Below are positions 17,608-25,607 of a DNA stretch of 64,000 bases, piece by piece; the stretch's first letter is position 1, and each line of letters starts with the position of its first letter. The stretch covers positions 1 through 64,000 of the forward strand of contig NZ_CAMYPD010000003.1 of NCBI RefSeq assembly GCF_947286155.1. Direction: 5' to 3'. The position numbers and the translations under genes were made by a program. This DNA is from an uncultured Tessaracoccus sp. GTDB taxonomy: Bacteria; Actinomycetota; Actinomycetes; Propionibacteriales; Propionibacteriaceae. Under the pieces are notes generated by a model that was not told where the DNA came from, made no database searches, and saw only the letters and a list, made by a program, of their open reading frames with translations.

Positions 17608-17653
17608 TCAGTGTTAGAAGTTAGTTCGTAGTCGAGCACACTTTTGACACTGA
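17608..17653. repeat. Palindromic repeat family B, copy 3 (diverged)
   Basis: TCAGTGTTAGAAGTTAGTTC through TTTTGACACTGA. It keeps the family ends and the GTCGAGCA core but differs from copies 1 and 2 at several positions. It lies between pseC and the next gene. Confidence 0.75.
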
Positions 17654-17769
17654 GCCGATGTCCTATCACCTCCGAGATGTACATCTGACTGGCTGACGAT
17701 ACAAGCAGGTGCACGGACCCATGCACCTGTTAACCACCAAACAGGAAAATCCAGCGTTCCCTGCCTACA

Positions 17770-18768
17770 ATGTGGAGCGGCCCTCTACAGAAAGCTGCTC
17801 CTATCGTGCATCACGCAAACCACTTCTACGGACACGCGAACATCCTTGCCCGATATGCGGGGCTCTATGGCGGAGAAATGCAGGATTGGGAGGGCACACC
17901 CGGCCCGAACCCACCGCGTATCGAGGGCTACGTCCAGCACGGTTGGAATCTATGGGACGGGTACGCCGTCGGCACCGAGTTGGTTCCCAGGTTCAAGAAG
18001 TTTGTATGGTCGCGCGCCGTCGCGCGCCGTGGGCGCACCGTCGGCCTGAAGGACTACGTCGTGATCGGCTCGCCTTGGGCATATTTGCTAAAGCTCAAGG
18101 GCATCGACCCGATGCGCCCGCCGAAACCAAAAGGTAACAGCGTGATCCTCTACCCGTTCCATGGGTGGGAAGGTCAGAAGCTTCAGGGCTCACACGAGGG
18201 GCTGCTCGAGGAAGTACGTGCCGTCGAAGGTGATGTACCGCTGACGGTGTGCCTCTACTGGGATGAGTACCGCGACAAGTCGATCCGGCATGCCTACGAA
18301 AGAATGGGTGTGAGGGTCATCACGCACGGCACCCGTGGATTCATGTACAAGGGCGGCGACCACTGGTTCCTCGACAAACAGCTCGCGGAAGTGCAACAGC
18401 ACTCGCGTGCCATCAGTAACCGCATGGGCTCAGCCCTGCTCTACGCTGCGTCCCTCGGACTGGATATCGGCGTCTATGGTGACCCGATGACGCTTGAGGG
18501 CGACCATGCGGTGTTAGGCGGGCTCGAGAAGCAACTGCGGCTTTTTCCGGAGGCCCATCAGGCGTTCGTACCGAAGGGCTACGCACGCCAGCTTGCCAAC
18601 ACCGAGCTCGGCACGCAGGAGCTGCTCACCCCCGACGAACTGCGCATGCTATTTGGTTGGAAGGGTATAGAGCACCAGACATCGGAGTTCGCGCCTATGG
18701 ATGACGACGGCGGGCTCGATAGCGCTCCTACACAGGACCTGATCGCAGTATTGAGCGACGACGACTGA
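17770..18768 (+). CDS. Uncharacterised glycan-locus protein, possible glycosyltransferase
   Basis: A 332-residue soluble protein. I do not know its family by name. It contains HHANHFYGHANILARYAGL near the start, then IEGYVQHGWN, YVVIGSPWAYLL and ILYPFHGWEG, a layout seen in proteins of sialic/pseudaminic acid clusters that look like GT-B transferases. The C-terminal third has LYAASLGLDIGVYGDPM, which could be the sugar-nucleotide site. Start is uncertain: ATG at 17770 lacks a ribosome site, and a GTG at 17806 directly before HHANHFYGH would fit such proteins equally well. By position after pseB-C it may transfer pseudaminic acid; this is inference. Confidence 0.65.
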   Translation: MWSGPLQKAAPIVHHANHFYGHANILARYAGLYGGEMQDWEGTPGPNPPRIEGYVQHGWNLWDGYAVGTELVPRFKKFVWSRAVARRGRTVGLKDYVVIGSPWAYLLKLKGIDPMRPPKPKGNSVILYPFHGWEGQKLQGSHEGLLEEVRAVEGDVPLTVCLYWDEYRDKSIRHAYERMGVRVITHGTRGFMYKGGDHWFLDKQLAEVQQHSRAISNRMGSALLYAASLGLDIGVYGDPMTLEGDHAVLGGLEKQLRLFPEAHQAFVPKGYARQLANTELGTQELLTPDELRMLFGWKGIEHQTSEFAPMDDDGGLDSAPTQDLIAVLSDDD

Positions 18769-18812
18769 CTCCAGCCGTCAGCTGGGATGCCATATGGCTC
18801 GACGTCAGACGA

Positions 18813-20657
18813 TCAGCGCAGCCGTTTCTTGGCGAACGAGATGAGCCTCTGCCACGCCGACGGTGGGAGTGCGCGCTTAACAATGCCCTTCGCCCCGCGG
18901 ATCGCGGCGCGGCCGGGCCATGTTATGCCTCGGGCAATCTTGTACGGGACGGACGCTTCGATGCTTTCAAGCTGCCGCTCGAGGCCGTTGAGCTGACCGT
19001 CGCGACGACGCACGTGCCGCTCGTACCATTCCATCTTCAGCTGCTGTTCCGCAGCCTCGTTGCCGAGGCGGTTGAGAAGACGCTGCTGTGCCTCGCGGCC
19101 CATCGCGGCTCCCAGCGAAAGCTGGTGCTGGCGCCCGAGGATTAGGCTACGCTCGACGAGATCTTCTACGTGAGATTCGTCGGCGATAGTGCTGAGCAGC
19201 TTGATGCGTTCGCCGACACGCACGGCCCGTTCGAGGAGGTTTTCACTCCAGCAAAGCCCAGCCATGAGGGCCAAGGCTTCCGTGACACCGTCGAGAGTAA
19301 TGTTGGCCGGCCACGGGTGCGATGCACCGGTGGCAAGCATCCTCATCGCGAAGCGGCGGAGCCCTAGCACCTTTGCAGCGTTCGGGTCGTTCCCTTCGAT
19401 CCAACGCCAGCTGGCGTCCAGGAGGCTCAGCGATCCGTCCGGGTGGACAGCCACATTGTCAGGGGTCGCGAACCATGCCTGTTCATGGTCCAGGGCGTCC
19501 ACCCAACGAGCCCAGCGGCGAATTTGGTCGCGCAGCGGCTCGAGCTGACCGGAAGCTGCCGCTTCACGCCAGCGTGCCTCGAGCACCACGCTGGCCAGCT
19601 GAGCCTCAGCACTCACATCGACATCGCGCCAAAGAGGGCCAAGTCCCGTCATACGGCCGAAAGCGCGAACGGTGTAGCCGCCCTCATCGTCGGCCTCGAT
19701 CCAGCGAGACCAGGAACTGTCAGGTTCGCTCGAATCCTCACGTTCTGGATCCTTTTGCGACTCTTCCTCCAGCCCAACGACCTCTGCCTTCGGATCACCG
19801 AACGGATGGTCTGCGTCGATGAGCAGCAATGGCAATTCGTCGACGCTACGCACGAGAATCCAGCTCGGCGCGAGCCGCATGAGTTCGCCTGCCTCGACGA
19901 TAGACGGCACAACGCTCATGGGGTCACGCAGGATCGTGTCGGGAGCGAGTTCATCGATGAGTGCGCTACAAGTTGCCGTGGTGAGCAGACCCGCATAGCG
20001 CTCATCCTCCGCGACGGACTCCGATACCAGCATTCGCGGTACACGGCCGACCACGGCCAGGGTGTTCGCCTTGTTCGCGAAGGTGGCCAGCTCTCTCTGA
20101 GTGAGACCGGGGTCGGTGGCACCCCATTCTTCGCCCACCGGGGCATGCTCAGCCAACAGCGTGTCAATACCCAGACGGTTGGGGATGCGCAGGCAGAGCG
20201 AACCACCGTCGGCGGCCCATTGGAACGCGCGACGCACCAGCTCTTGGCTGGTAGTGGGCTCATCGTCGGGCGTGACGAGCGTTTCCACCGTGTCCAGTGA
20301 GACAACGAGGTCGTAGGGCTCGGTGGAGTCGAAGCGCGTGTACGAGCCGGCCCATACACGTGTCCCGGGACGGGCTGCGACGACCACGCCGGCGTCGGTA
20401 CGGGATCGCACGATCACGTCAACTTGTGCGTCGGCGGGCAGCAACCCTATGCATTTGGCGGCCTCAGCGCCCAGCAAGAGGGTGCGCCCAGTGGCGCGGC
20501 TCAGGGTGGGCTGCAGCAGCAGCTGCCAAAGCTTATGGGGGCGGGGCAAGATAGTGAGATCATCACTCATGCGGCCCGGATCGAAGTCCGACCACATCTG
20601 CATATCGCCGCCCAGCAGCTGCACACCGGGGTGATTGGGATCCGGGGTGGTCACCAC
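18813..20657 (-). CDS. Large multidomain glycan-locus protein (methyltransferase-like, kinase-like, coiled-coil tail)
   Basis: About 614 residues from the GTG at 20657, chosen because AAGGAG lies 10 bases upstream. The N-terminal part (about 40-180) has a Rossmann-like layout (TLLLGAEAAKCIG, then YDLVVSLDTVETL) resembling a degenerate methyltransferase. The middle contains NVAVHPDGSLSLLDASW, like the PDG-x-iDxEW motif found in the phosphotransferase-like part of multidomain glycosylation proteins. The C-terminus is a likely coiled coil (NGLERQLESIEASVPYKIAR) and a basic tail typical of membrane-associated glycosyltransferases. No membrane segment. It probably modifies the surface glycan; the exact reaction is unknown. 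Confidence 0.65.
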   Translation of the reverse strand: MVTTPDPNHPGVQLLGGDMQMWSDFDPGRMSDDLTILPRPHKLWQLLLQPTLSRATGRTLLLGAEAAKCIGLLPADAQVDVIVRSRTDAGVVVAARPGTRVWAGSYTRFDSTEPYDLVVSLDTVETLVTPDDEPTTSQELVRRAFQWAADGGSLCLRIPNRLGIDTLLAEHAPVGEEWGATDPGLTQRELATFANKANTLAVVGRVPRMLVSESVAEDERYAGLLTTATCSALIDELAPDTILRDPMSVVPSIVEAGELMRLAPSWILVRSVDELPLLLIDADHPFGDPKAEVVGLEEESQKDPEREDSSEPDSSWSRWIEADDEGGYTVRAFGRMTGLGPLWRDVDVSAEAQLASVVLEARWREAAASGQLEPLRDQIRRWARWVDALDHEQAWFATPDNVAVHPDGSLSLLDASWRWIEGNDPNAAKVLGLRRFAMRMLATGASHPWPANITLDGVTEALALMAGLCWSENLLERAVRVGERIKLLSTIADESHVEDLVERSLILGRQHQLSLGAAMGREAQQRLLNRLGNEAAEQQLKMEWYERHVRRRDGQLNGLERQLESIEASVPYKIARGITWPGRAAIRGAKGIVKRALPPSAWQRLISFAKKRLR

Positions 20658-20768
20658 GTTGCATCGTCTCCTTGATCCGGGGATACCGGCAGGCGGGCCT
20701 GCCATCGCAAGAGATTACCATCGAGGCTCCACGTTACGGCGTGTTCGCGGCGCATACGCCTGGGACCC

Positions 20769-21059
20769 CTACGACTCAACACGTTTACTGCCCCCTGCCG
20801 AGTCGAAACCAAGTGCTGCCAGGGCGTCTTCCACAGCGCCCAGTTCGAAGTATCCGACAAGCAGAATGAACAACGGCAAACGCATCGGGTAGGTAACCGA
20901 GTGGAACCAGTCCATAGCCGTACCTCGAGAGCCGGTGGTACCGTCAACCATGTGCCCAGAGGCGAAGTGCACCGCGACGACGAGCGAGCCCGCAAGCCAG
21001 CGGGCATTGTCTTACCAGGGGACGCGGATGAGAGCCAAGTGGTGCGAACGTAACACCAT
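20769..21059 (-). pseudogene. Remnant of an acyltransferase-3 family membrane protein
   Basis: Reading from an ATG at 21059 (GGGGGA before it), the frame gives HHLALIRVPW, then a TAA stop at 21012-21014, then in the same frame DNARWLAGSLVVAVHF and YPMRLPLFILLVGYF. This is the N-terminal part of an acyltransferase-3 (OafA-like) protein, where the family has DNxRxxA..LVV.vH and PLFxxLsGYF. The frame stops at 20769 after about 95 codons, whereas intact proteins are 350 or more residues. The gene is thus disrupted by a nonsense codon near codon 16 and has lost most of its 3' part. It lies between pseI and the gene ending at 18813. Confidence 0.7.
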
Positions 21060-21112
21060 TTATTCCCCCGCGCCCGGGAATCGCACCCGGGAACGGACGA
21101 AATTGCACAGGA

Positions 21113-22165
21113 TTAAAGCAGATCCCACGTGAGCGGCGTGCCCTTCACAGCGTCGACGCGGAACTCGCGCCCTTCGACGTTCTGGAACTCGTCGGGCATC
21201 AGACCGCCTGCGGGGCGGATGGAACGCACGTTGTCTGGGGCCACTTTCTCGCCGGCCTTCACGTCGCGGGTCACGAACAGCGAGCGGCGGAAGCGCAGGC
21301 CCTCGCGCTCGGATTCCTTCGCGCCGATGCGGGCTTCGCCAAGCGCTTTGCGGGCGATGGCCGTCTCGCGGACCATCGCAGCGAGCTCGTCGGGCTCCAG
21401 CGAGAACGCGGAGTCGACGCCGCCGTCGTTGCGGGCAAGCGTGACGTGCTTCTCGACGAGCACCGCACCGAACGCGATGGACGCGACGGGCACACCGATG
21501 CCCATCGTGTGATCGGAGAGGCCGACGAGCACGTCGAACGCATTTGCCATCACCGGAATCGAGCGAAGATTGGCCGACGCCGGGTCTGCCGGGTAGTCGG
21601 CAGTGCAGGAGAGCACGACGATCTGCTCGTTCCCGGTGGAGCGCGCGGCCTTCACCGCGTCGTCGATCTCAGCGATCGACGCCATGCCCGTGGAAATGAT
21701 GATCGGTTTGCCCGTCTCGGCCATCGCGCGGATCAGTGGCAGGTCGACGATCTCAGAGCTCGCCACCTTGTATGCCGGGGCGCCCAGGCCCTCCAGGAAA
21801 TCCACCGCCGTCGGGTCGAACGGCGACGAGAACGCGAGAATTCCCTTGTCAGCCGCGTGTGCGAAGATCTTCTCGTGCCATTCCCACGGTGTGTGGGCCT
21901 CGTCGTAGAGGTCGTAGAGGCGCCGCCCGCCCCACAGTTCGTGCCCGTCGGAGAGGCGGAAGCTGGGCGTGTCGGCGTCGATCGTGATGGTGTCAGCCGT
22001 GTAGGTCTGCAGTTTGATGGCGTGCGCCCCGGCCTCGGCGGCCATGGTGACGATGTCCAGCGCGCGCTGCAGATCGCCGTTGTGGTTGCCGCTCATCTCA
22101 GCGATGATGAATGGATCCGACTCAGGTCCGACGGGAACCCCGCCAATCTGGATGGGCTCGGCCAT
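21113..22165 (-). CDS. pseI: Pseudaminic acid synthase
   Basis: A 350-residue NeuB-family condensing enzyme joining phosphoenolpyruvate to the 6-deoxy-AltdiNAc made by PseB-C-H-G. It has FIIAEMSGNHNGD at the N-terminus, IKLQTYTADTIT, the conserved SSPFD and KVASSEIVDLPLI segments, and the metal-binding GLSDHTMG and VEKHVTL blocks. A C-terminal SAF/antifreeze-like domain follows (SLFVTRDVKAGEKVAPDNVRS). The wording of these motifs (MSGNHN, YTADT) is the pseudaminic, not sialic or legionaminic, subtype. It follows pseH by 2 bp in the same operon. Confidence 0.93.
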   Translation of the reverse strand: MAEPIQIGGVPVGPESDPFIIAEMSGNHNGDLQRALDIVTMAAEAGAHAIKLQTYTADTITIDADTPSFRLSDGHELWGGRRLYDLYDEAHTPWEWHEKIFAHAADKGILAFSSPFDPTAVDFLEGLGAPAYKVASSEIVDLPLIRAMAETGKPIIISTGMASIAEIDDAVKAARSTGNEQIVVLSCTADYPADPASANLRSIPVMANAFDVLVGLSDHTMGIGVPVASIAFGAVLVEKHVTLARNDGGVDSAFSLEPDELAAMVRETAIARKALGEARIGAKESEREGLRFRRSLFVTRDVKAGEKVAPDNVRSIRPAGGLMPDEFQNVEGREFRVDAVKGTPLTWDLL

Positions 22166-22167
22166 TA

Positions 22168-22659
22168 CTACTTCCCTTCAAAAATCTTGCGCGAGTGGAT
22201 GACCTCAACCGTCTCGCCACCCACTTCACGAGCGTACCGCTCCACCTCGGTGAAGCCCTGGCGCGTGTTGAAGTCGACGGCAGACTCATTCGCGACGAGC
22301 GTCTCACCGTCGAGCTGCGCCAGGCCCATCTCCTTACGCGCAAACTTCACAGCCTCACGCTGAATAGAGATCCACGCGGGGAACATGGCTCCGCGCTCGG
22401 CCAGCCCGTCGTTATCGAGGTAGTAGCCCCACCAGGCTTTGTCGCCGTCGATATCGAAGAATGTCACCACGCCGGAGGGCACCCCGTCGCGCTCATAAAT
22501 GAGCACTCGACGGGTTGGGTCCTGTTTCGTCTTCTCCCACCAGTCGGCGTGCTCGTCGGCACCGATCTCATGTTGGGTGAGCGAAACACGGCGCACCTCG
22601 TCGTGGTTGCGCCAGCGACGCATCGCGTCGAGGTCGGCGTCTGTGGCATCACGAAGCAT
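22168..22659 (-). CDS. pseH: UDP-4-amino-4,6-dideoxy-N-acetyl-beta-L-altrosamine N-acetyltransferase
   Basis: A 163-residue GNAT acetyltransferase, third enzyme of the pathway. It has MRRWRNHDEVRRVSLTQHEI near the N-terminus and WWGYYLDNDG in the middle, as in PseH, and the fold ends in a NTRQGFTEVERY strand. It is preceded by AAAGGA and leads a two-gene operon with pseI. With it, all six enzymes of the pathway are present in the window. Confidence 0.88.
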   Translation of the reverse strand: MLRDATDADLDAMRRWRNHDEVRRVSLTQHEIGADEHADWWEKTKQDPTRRVLIYERDGVPSGVVTFFDIDGDKAWWGYYLDNDGLAERGAMFPAWISIQREAVKFARKEMGLAQLDGETLVANESAVDFNTRQGFTEVERYAREVGGETVEVIHSRKIFEGK

Positions 22660-22854
22660 GGCGGTTCCTTTCGATGAGACGCACTTATCTTACTCAGGCG
22701 TGGCTGGTGACACATCTGCGAACTGCTTAAGCACCCCTGTATATGACTTGAGCAACCCGCGGCGCTACCATGTGGCACAGAATTAGGGGAACGAAGGCTG
22801 AATCTGATCTGAGGAGGCCATACGCCCACTTCAGGATCATTGTTCGGAGGTCTC

Positions 22855-23958
22855 ATGCCTAAGCTCCATCGCTCGGCGTCGATACTCGTCGCCCTCTTCC
22901 TCATCATGACCGCGTGGGTGATGCCCGCGTCAGCTGCGACCCTAGTGAACGCGCACTCCGCCGGCACCAAGCCTGTCGGACAGGCCACCAATACCTGGGG
23001 AACCGCTACCGAAGCACCTTTGACTGAGGTCTGGACCGAGGTTCTGTTGCCGACGGGGTGGTCGCGGTCGCAGACCCGTCAGACGGACGACTGGGGTGAC
23101 TTCGTCATTCCCCTCACCTACGGCACCAACACCGAGGGTGTCACCACGTACCGCGTCGGTGTTCGCGCACCCGAGGGCGTCGTCTATTCGGAGCCGTTCG
23201 ATCTGCTGCGCACGGCTCCGGCCGTGACTGTGTCCGCCTACAGCGCGGGCACGAAGCCTGTCGGCCAAGGCACCAACACGTGGGGCACCGCCAAGGGCGC
23301 ACCCAACTCCCGCGCCTGGACCGAAGTCCGGATCGGCTCGGGCTGGTCGAAGTCGCAACAGCGCACCACGGACACAGCAGGCAACTTCATCATCCCCCTC
23401 ACCTACGGCACCACGATCGTCGGCGCGACCACGTATCGGGTCGGCGTCAGCACCGGAGGACGCACGTACTACTCCAATACCTTCTCGGTGACACGCACTG
23501 CTCCCTCGGTGACCGTGACCGCCTACAGTGCGGGCAGCAAGAGGGTGGGCGTCGCCACCAATACGTGGGGCACCGCCAAGGGCGCACCCAACTCCCGCGT
23601 CTGGACCGAAGTCCGGATCGGCTCGGGCTGGTCGAAGTCGCAACAGCGCACCACCGACGCAGCGGGCAACTTCACTATCCCCCTCACCTACGGCGTCAAG
23701 ACGGTCGGCACCACCACCTACCGTGTCGGCGTCCACACCGGCGGCCGCACCTCCTACTCCAGGCCCTTCGCTCTCACCCGCGTCGCGCCCGCAAAGCCGG
23801 CGCGTACCGCGAAGAAGCCGGCTCCGAAGTCCCCCTCCAAGGTGTACTACAAGAACTGCGCCGCTGTGCGTGCAGCGGGTAAGGCACCGCTCTACCGGGG
23901 CCAGCCGGGATACGCGAAGCACCTCGACCGCGACGGCGACGGCATTGCCTGCGAGTGA
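22855..23958 (+). CDS. Secreted protein: three WTEV-type repeats plus excalibur domain
   Basis: A 367-residue exported protein. The ATG at 22855 follows GGAGG; signal peptide residues 1-28 end in MPASAA. Three repeats of about 92 residues contain WGT, WTEV, WSRSQ or WSKSQ and IPLTYG, the same unit as in the genes at 9033 and 10181. After a Pro/Lys linker (KPARTAKKPAPKSPSK) the C-terminus is an excalibur calcium-binding domain: YKNCAAVRAAGKAPLYRGQP and HLDRDGDGIACE, with the DxDxDG loop and two conserved Cys. It is probably a wall-associated binding protein. A terminator follows at 23986. Confidence 0.85.
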   Translation: MPKLHRSASILVALFLIMTAWVMPASAATLVNAHSAGTKPVGQATNTWGTATEAPLTEVWTEVLLPTGWSRSQTRQTDDWGDFVIPLTYGTNTEGVTTYRVGVRAPEGVVYSEPFDLLRTAPAVTVSAYSAGTKPVGQGTNTWGTAKGAPNSRAWTEVRIGSGWSKSQQRTTDTAGNFIIPLTYGTTIVGATTYRVGVSTGGRTYYSNTFSVTRTAPSVTVTAYSAGSKRVGVATNTWGTAKGAPNSRVWTEVRIGSGWSKSQQRTTDAAGNFTIPLTYGVKTVGTTTYRVGVHTGGRTSYSRPFALTRVAPAKPARTAKKPAPKSPSKVYYKNCAAVRAAGKAPLYRGQPGYAKHLDRDGDGIACE

Positions 23959-23985
23959 TCGGGCCGCTGAGCGAACCACTGCAGT

Positions 23986-24020
23986 GATTGGGCCAGCCAG
24001 TTCATCTGGCTGGCCCAATC
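23986..24020 (+). terminator. Hairpin terminator after excalibur protein gene
   Basis: GATTGGGCCAGCCAG and CTGGCTGGCCCAATC form a perfect 15-bp stem with a 5-nt loop, followed by TCATT. It separates this gene from the acyl-carrier operon. Confidence 0.85.
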
Positions 24021-24126
24021 TCATTGCAGCCTGTGCGCGTTGGCGGTGCACGGCGTCGCGACACTATCTTCCTTGCCGGCTCGCGGTAAGCTGGCATACG
24101 ACTGAATCGTTCCCCAAGGAGAAGTG

Positions 24127-24381
24127 ATGGCCCAACTCAGCCGCGACCAGCTCAAAGAAATGATGGCCGAGGTGCTCCGTCGTCAAGATAAGACGATGCC
24201 GGAGTCCGAAGACGCCGCGCTCGACGAGATCGGGTTCCGTTCCCTCGACTTCTCGGAGCTCGCGTTGCGCGTGGAGGATGAACTCGACGAGGAAATGAAC
24301 TTCGACGCTCCTGGTCTGCGTTCCATCCGCACCGTCGCCGACGTACTCGACTTCATCGACGAGTTGCAGCAGCAGGCATGA
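24127..24381 (+). CDS. Acyl carrier protein
   Basis: An 84-residue acidic helical protein with the phosphopantetheine attachment site in IGFRSLDFSELALRVED (the serine in RSLD). The rest follows the four-helix ACP layout, ending in VADVLDFIDEL. The ATG at 24127 is chosen over the adjacent GTG because AAGGAG is spaced best for it. It is the first gene of an operon with an AMP-forming ligase, a reductase and possibly a phosphopantetheinyl transferase, so it is a dedicated carrier rather than the fatty-acid-synthesis ACP. Confidence 0.88.
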   Translation: MAQLSRDQLKEMMAEVLRRQDKTMPESEDAALDEIGFRSLDFSELALRVEDELDEEMNFDAPGLRSIRTVADVLDFIDELQQQA

Positions 24382-25607
24382 CCAACACCCACCCCGACGC
24401 CCCCCAGCCCCCACTCACCGCGGCGAACCGCATCGTCGCCGGAGAGTTCGACGGCACCTGGGCCGACCTCGAGCCCCTGGAACTGCCCGAGTGCGCCGCC
24501 GTATTCGTGCGCGACGACCTCGAGGCGCTGCGCGCGGTGTGGCACCAGCAACAACATCAGCGCGAGTTGCTCGTCGCGGCAGCATCCCGACGCGAGCCCG
24601 GCCTCGAGCAGGATCTGCTCGATCTTGGGCTGAACATCGTCGCCGACGGTGCCGTCGTCGCGGAGCCTGCCGAACAGCGCCGCCCCCGTCGCGGGCGTGT
24701 CTGGCTGCTCACGTCGGGGTCCACCGGGCGCCCGAAGCAGGTGGGTCACACCCTCGACACCCTCCTTACGGTGCGCGGCAAACAGCCCGCCCGCACGTGG
24801 CTCAACCCGTACACGCCGGGCGCCTACGCGTGGTGGCAGGTCACCACGCTCGCGCTTGCGCACCCGGGCACGTCGATGGTGTGCGTCGACGGCGGCCACC
24901 CCTGGGCGGAGCAGGCAGCCAAGTATGGCGTCGACGCCGCCTCCGGCACGCCGACGTTCTGGCGCCAAGCGCTCCTCACACAACGCGACGAGCTGCGCGG
25001 TGTCGACTTCAAACAGATCACGCTGGGCGGCGAGCCCGTCGACCAAGCCGTGATCGACCTCCTCAAGGACGCTTTCCCGAACGCGCGCGTCTCCTGGATC
25101 TACGCCTCGTCGGAGGCCGGTGCTTCCATCGCCGTCCACGACGGTAAGGCCGGCTTCCCCGAGGCATGGCTCAGCAACCACAAGGAAGGACGCCCGGCGC
25201 TCAGCGTCGACGGTGACGAGCTGCTCATCGCGTCCCCCCACCGCGGCGACGGCGTGGCCGAAACCCTGCGCACCGGCGACCGCGTCGAAATCCGCGACGG
25301 CCGCGTGTACATCACCGGCCGGCTGGGCTCCGACGAGATCAACGTCGGCGGCACCAAAGTGTCCGCTGGCAAGGTGCGTGGCGTGCTGTTGGAGCATCCG
25401 GGCATCGCCTGGGCCGCCATCAAGGCACGCAAGGCCCCCATCGTCGGGCACATGGTGCAGGCCTCCGTCGTGCTCGACGACCCCTCGCTCACGCAAGACG
25501 ACATCATCCGCTACTGCACTGAGCGCCTCGCCGAGACCGAGGTGCCCCGTCGCGTGCGCATTCTTGACGAAATCCCCCTGAAAGAGAGCTTGAAGTCCGA
25601 TGTCTAA
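24378..25607 (+). CDS. AMP-forming acyl/aminoacyl ligase loading the adjacent carrier protein
   Basis: A 409-residue member of the adenylate-forming (ANL) superfamily. The P-loop is VWLLTSGSTGRPKQVGH near residue 115, SWIYASSEAG is the A5 region, and RTGDRVEIRDGRVYITGRLGSDEINVGG is the A7-A8 hinge. The C-terminal lysine of the A10 motif may be the K in IPLKESLKSDV. It is shorter than usual (500 or more), mainly because the N-terminal part is compact. It overlaps the ACP gene by 4 nt, so the likely job is to activate a small acid and load it on that ACP. The substrate cannot be read from the sequence. Confidence 0.85.
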   Translation: MTNTHPDAPQPPLTAANRIVAGEFDGTWADLEPLELPECAAVFVRDDLEALRAVWHQQQHQRELLVAAASRREPGLEQDLLDLGLNIVADGAVVAEPAEQRRPRRGRVWLLTSGSTGRPKQVGHTLDTLLTVRGKQPARTWLNPYTPGAYAWWQVTTLALAHPGTSMVCVDGGHPWAEQAAKYGVDAASGTPTFWRQALLTQRDELRGVDFKQITLGGEPVDQAVIDLLKDAFPNARVSWIYASSEAGASIAVHDGKAGFPEAWLSNHKEGRPALSVDGDELLIASPHRGDGVAETLRTGDRVEIRDGRVYITGRLGSDEINVGGTKVSAGKVRGVLLEHPGIAWAAIKARKAPIVGHMVQASVVLDDPSLTQDDIIRYCTERLAETEVPRRVRILDEIPLKESLKSDV

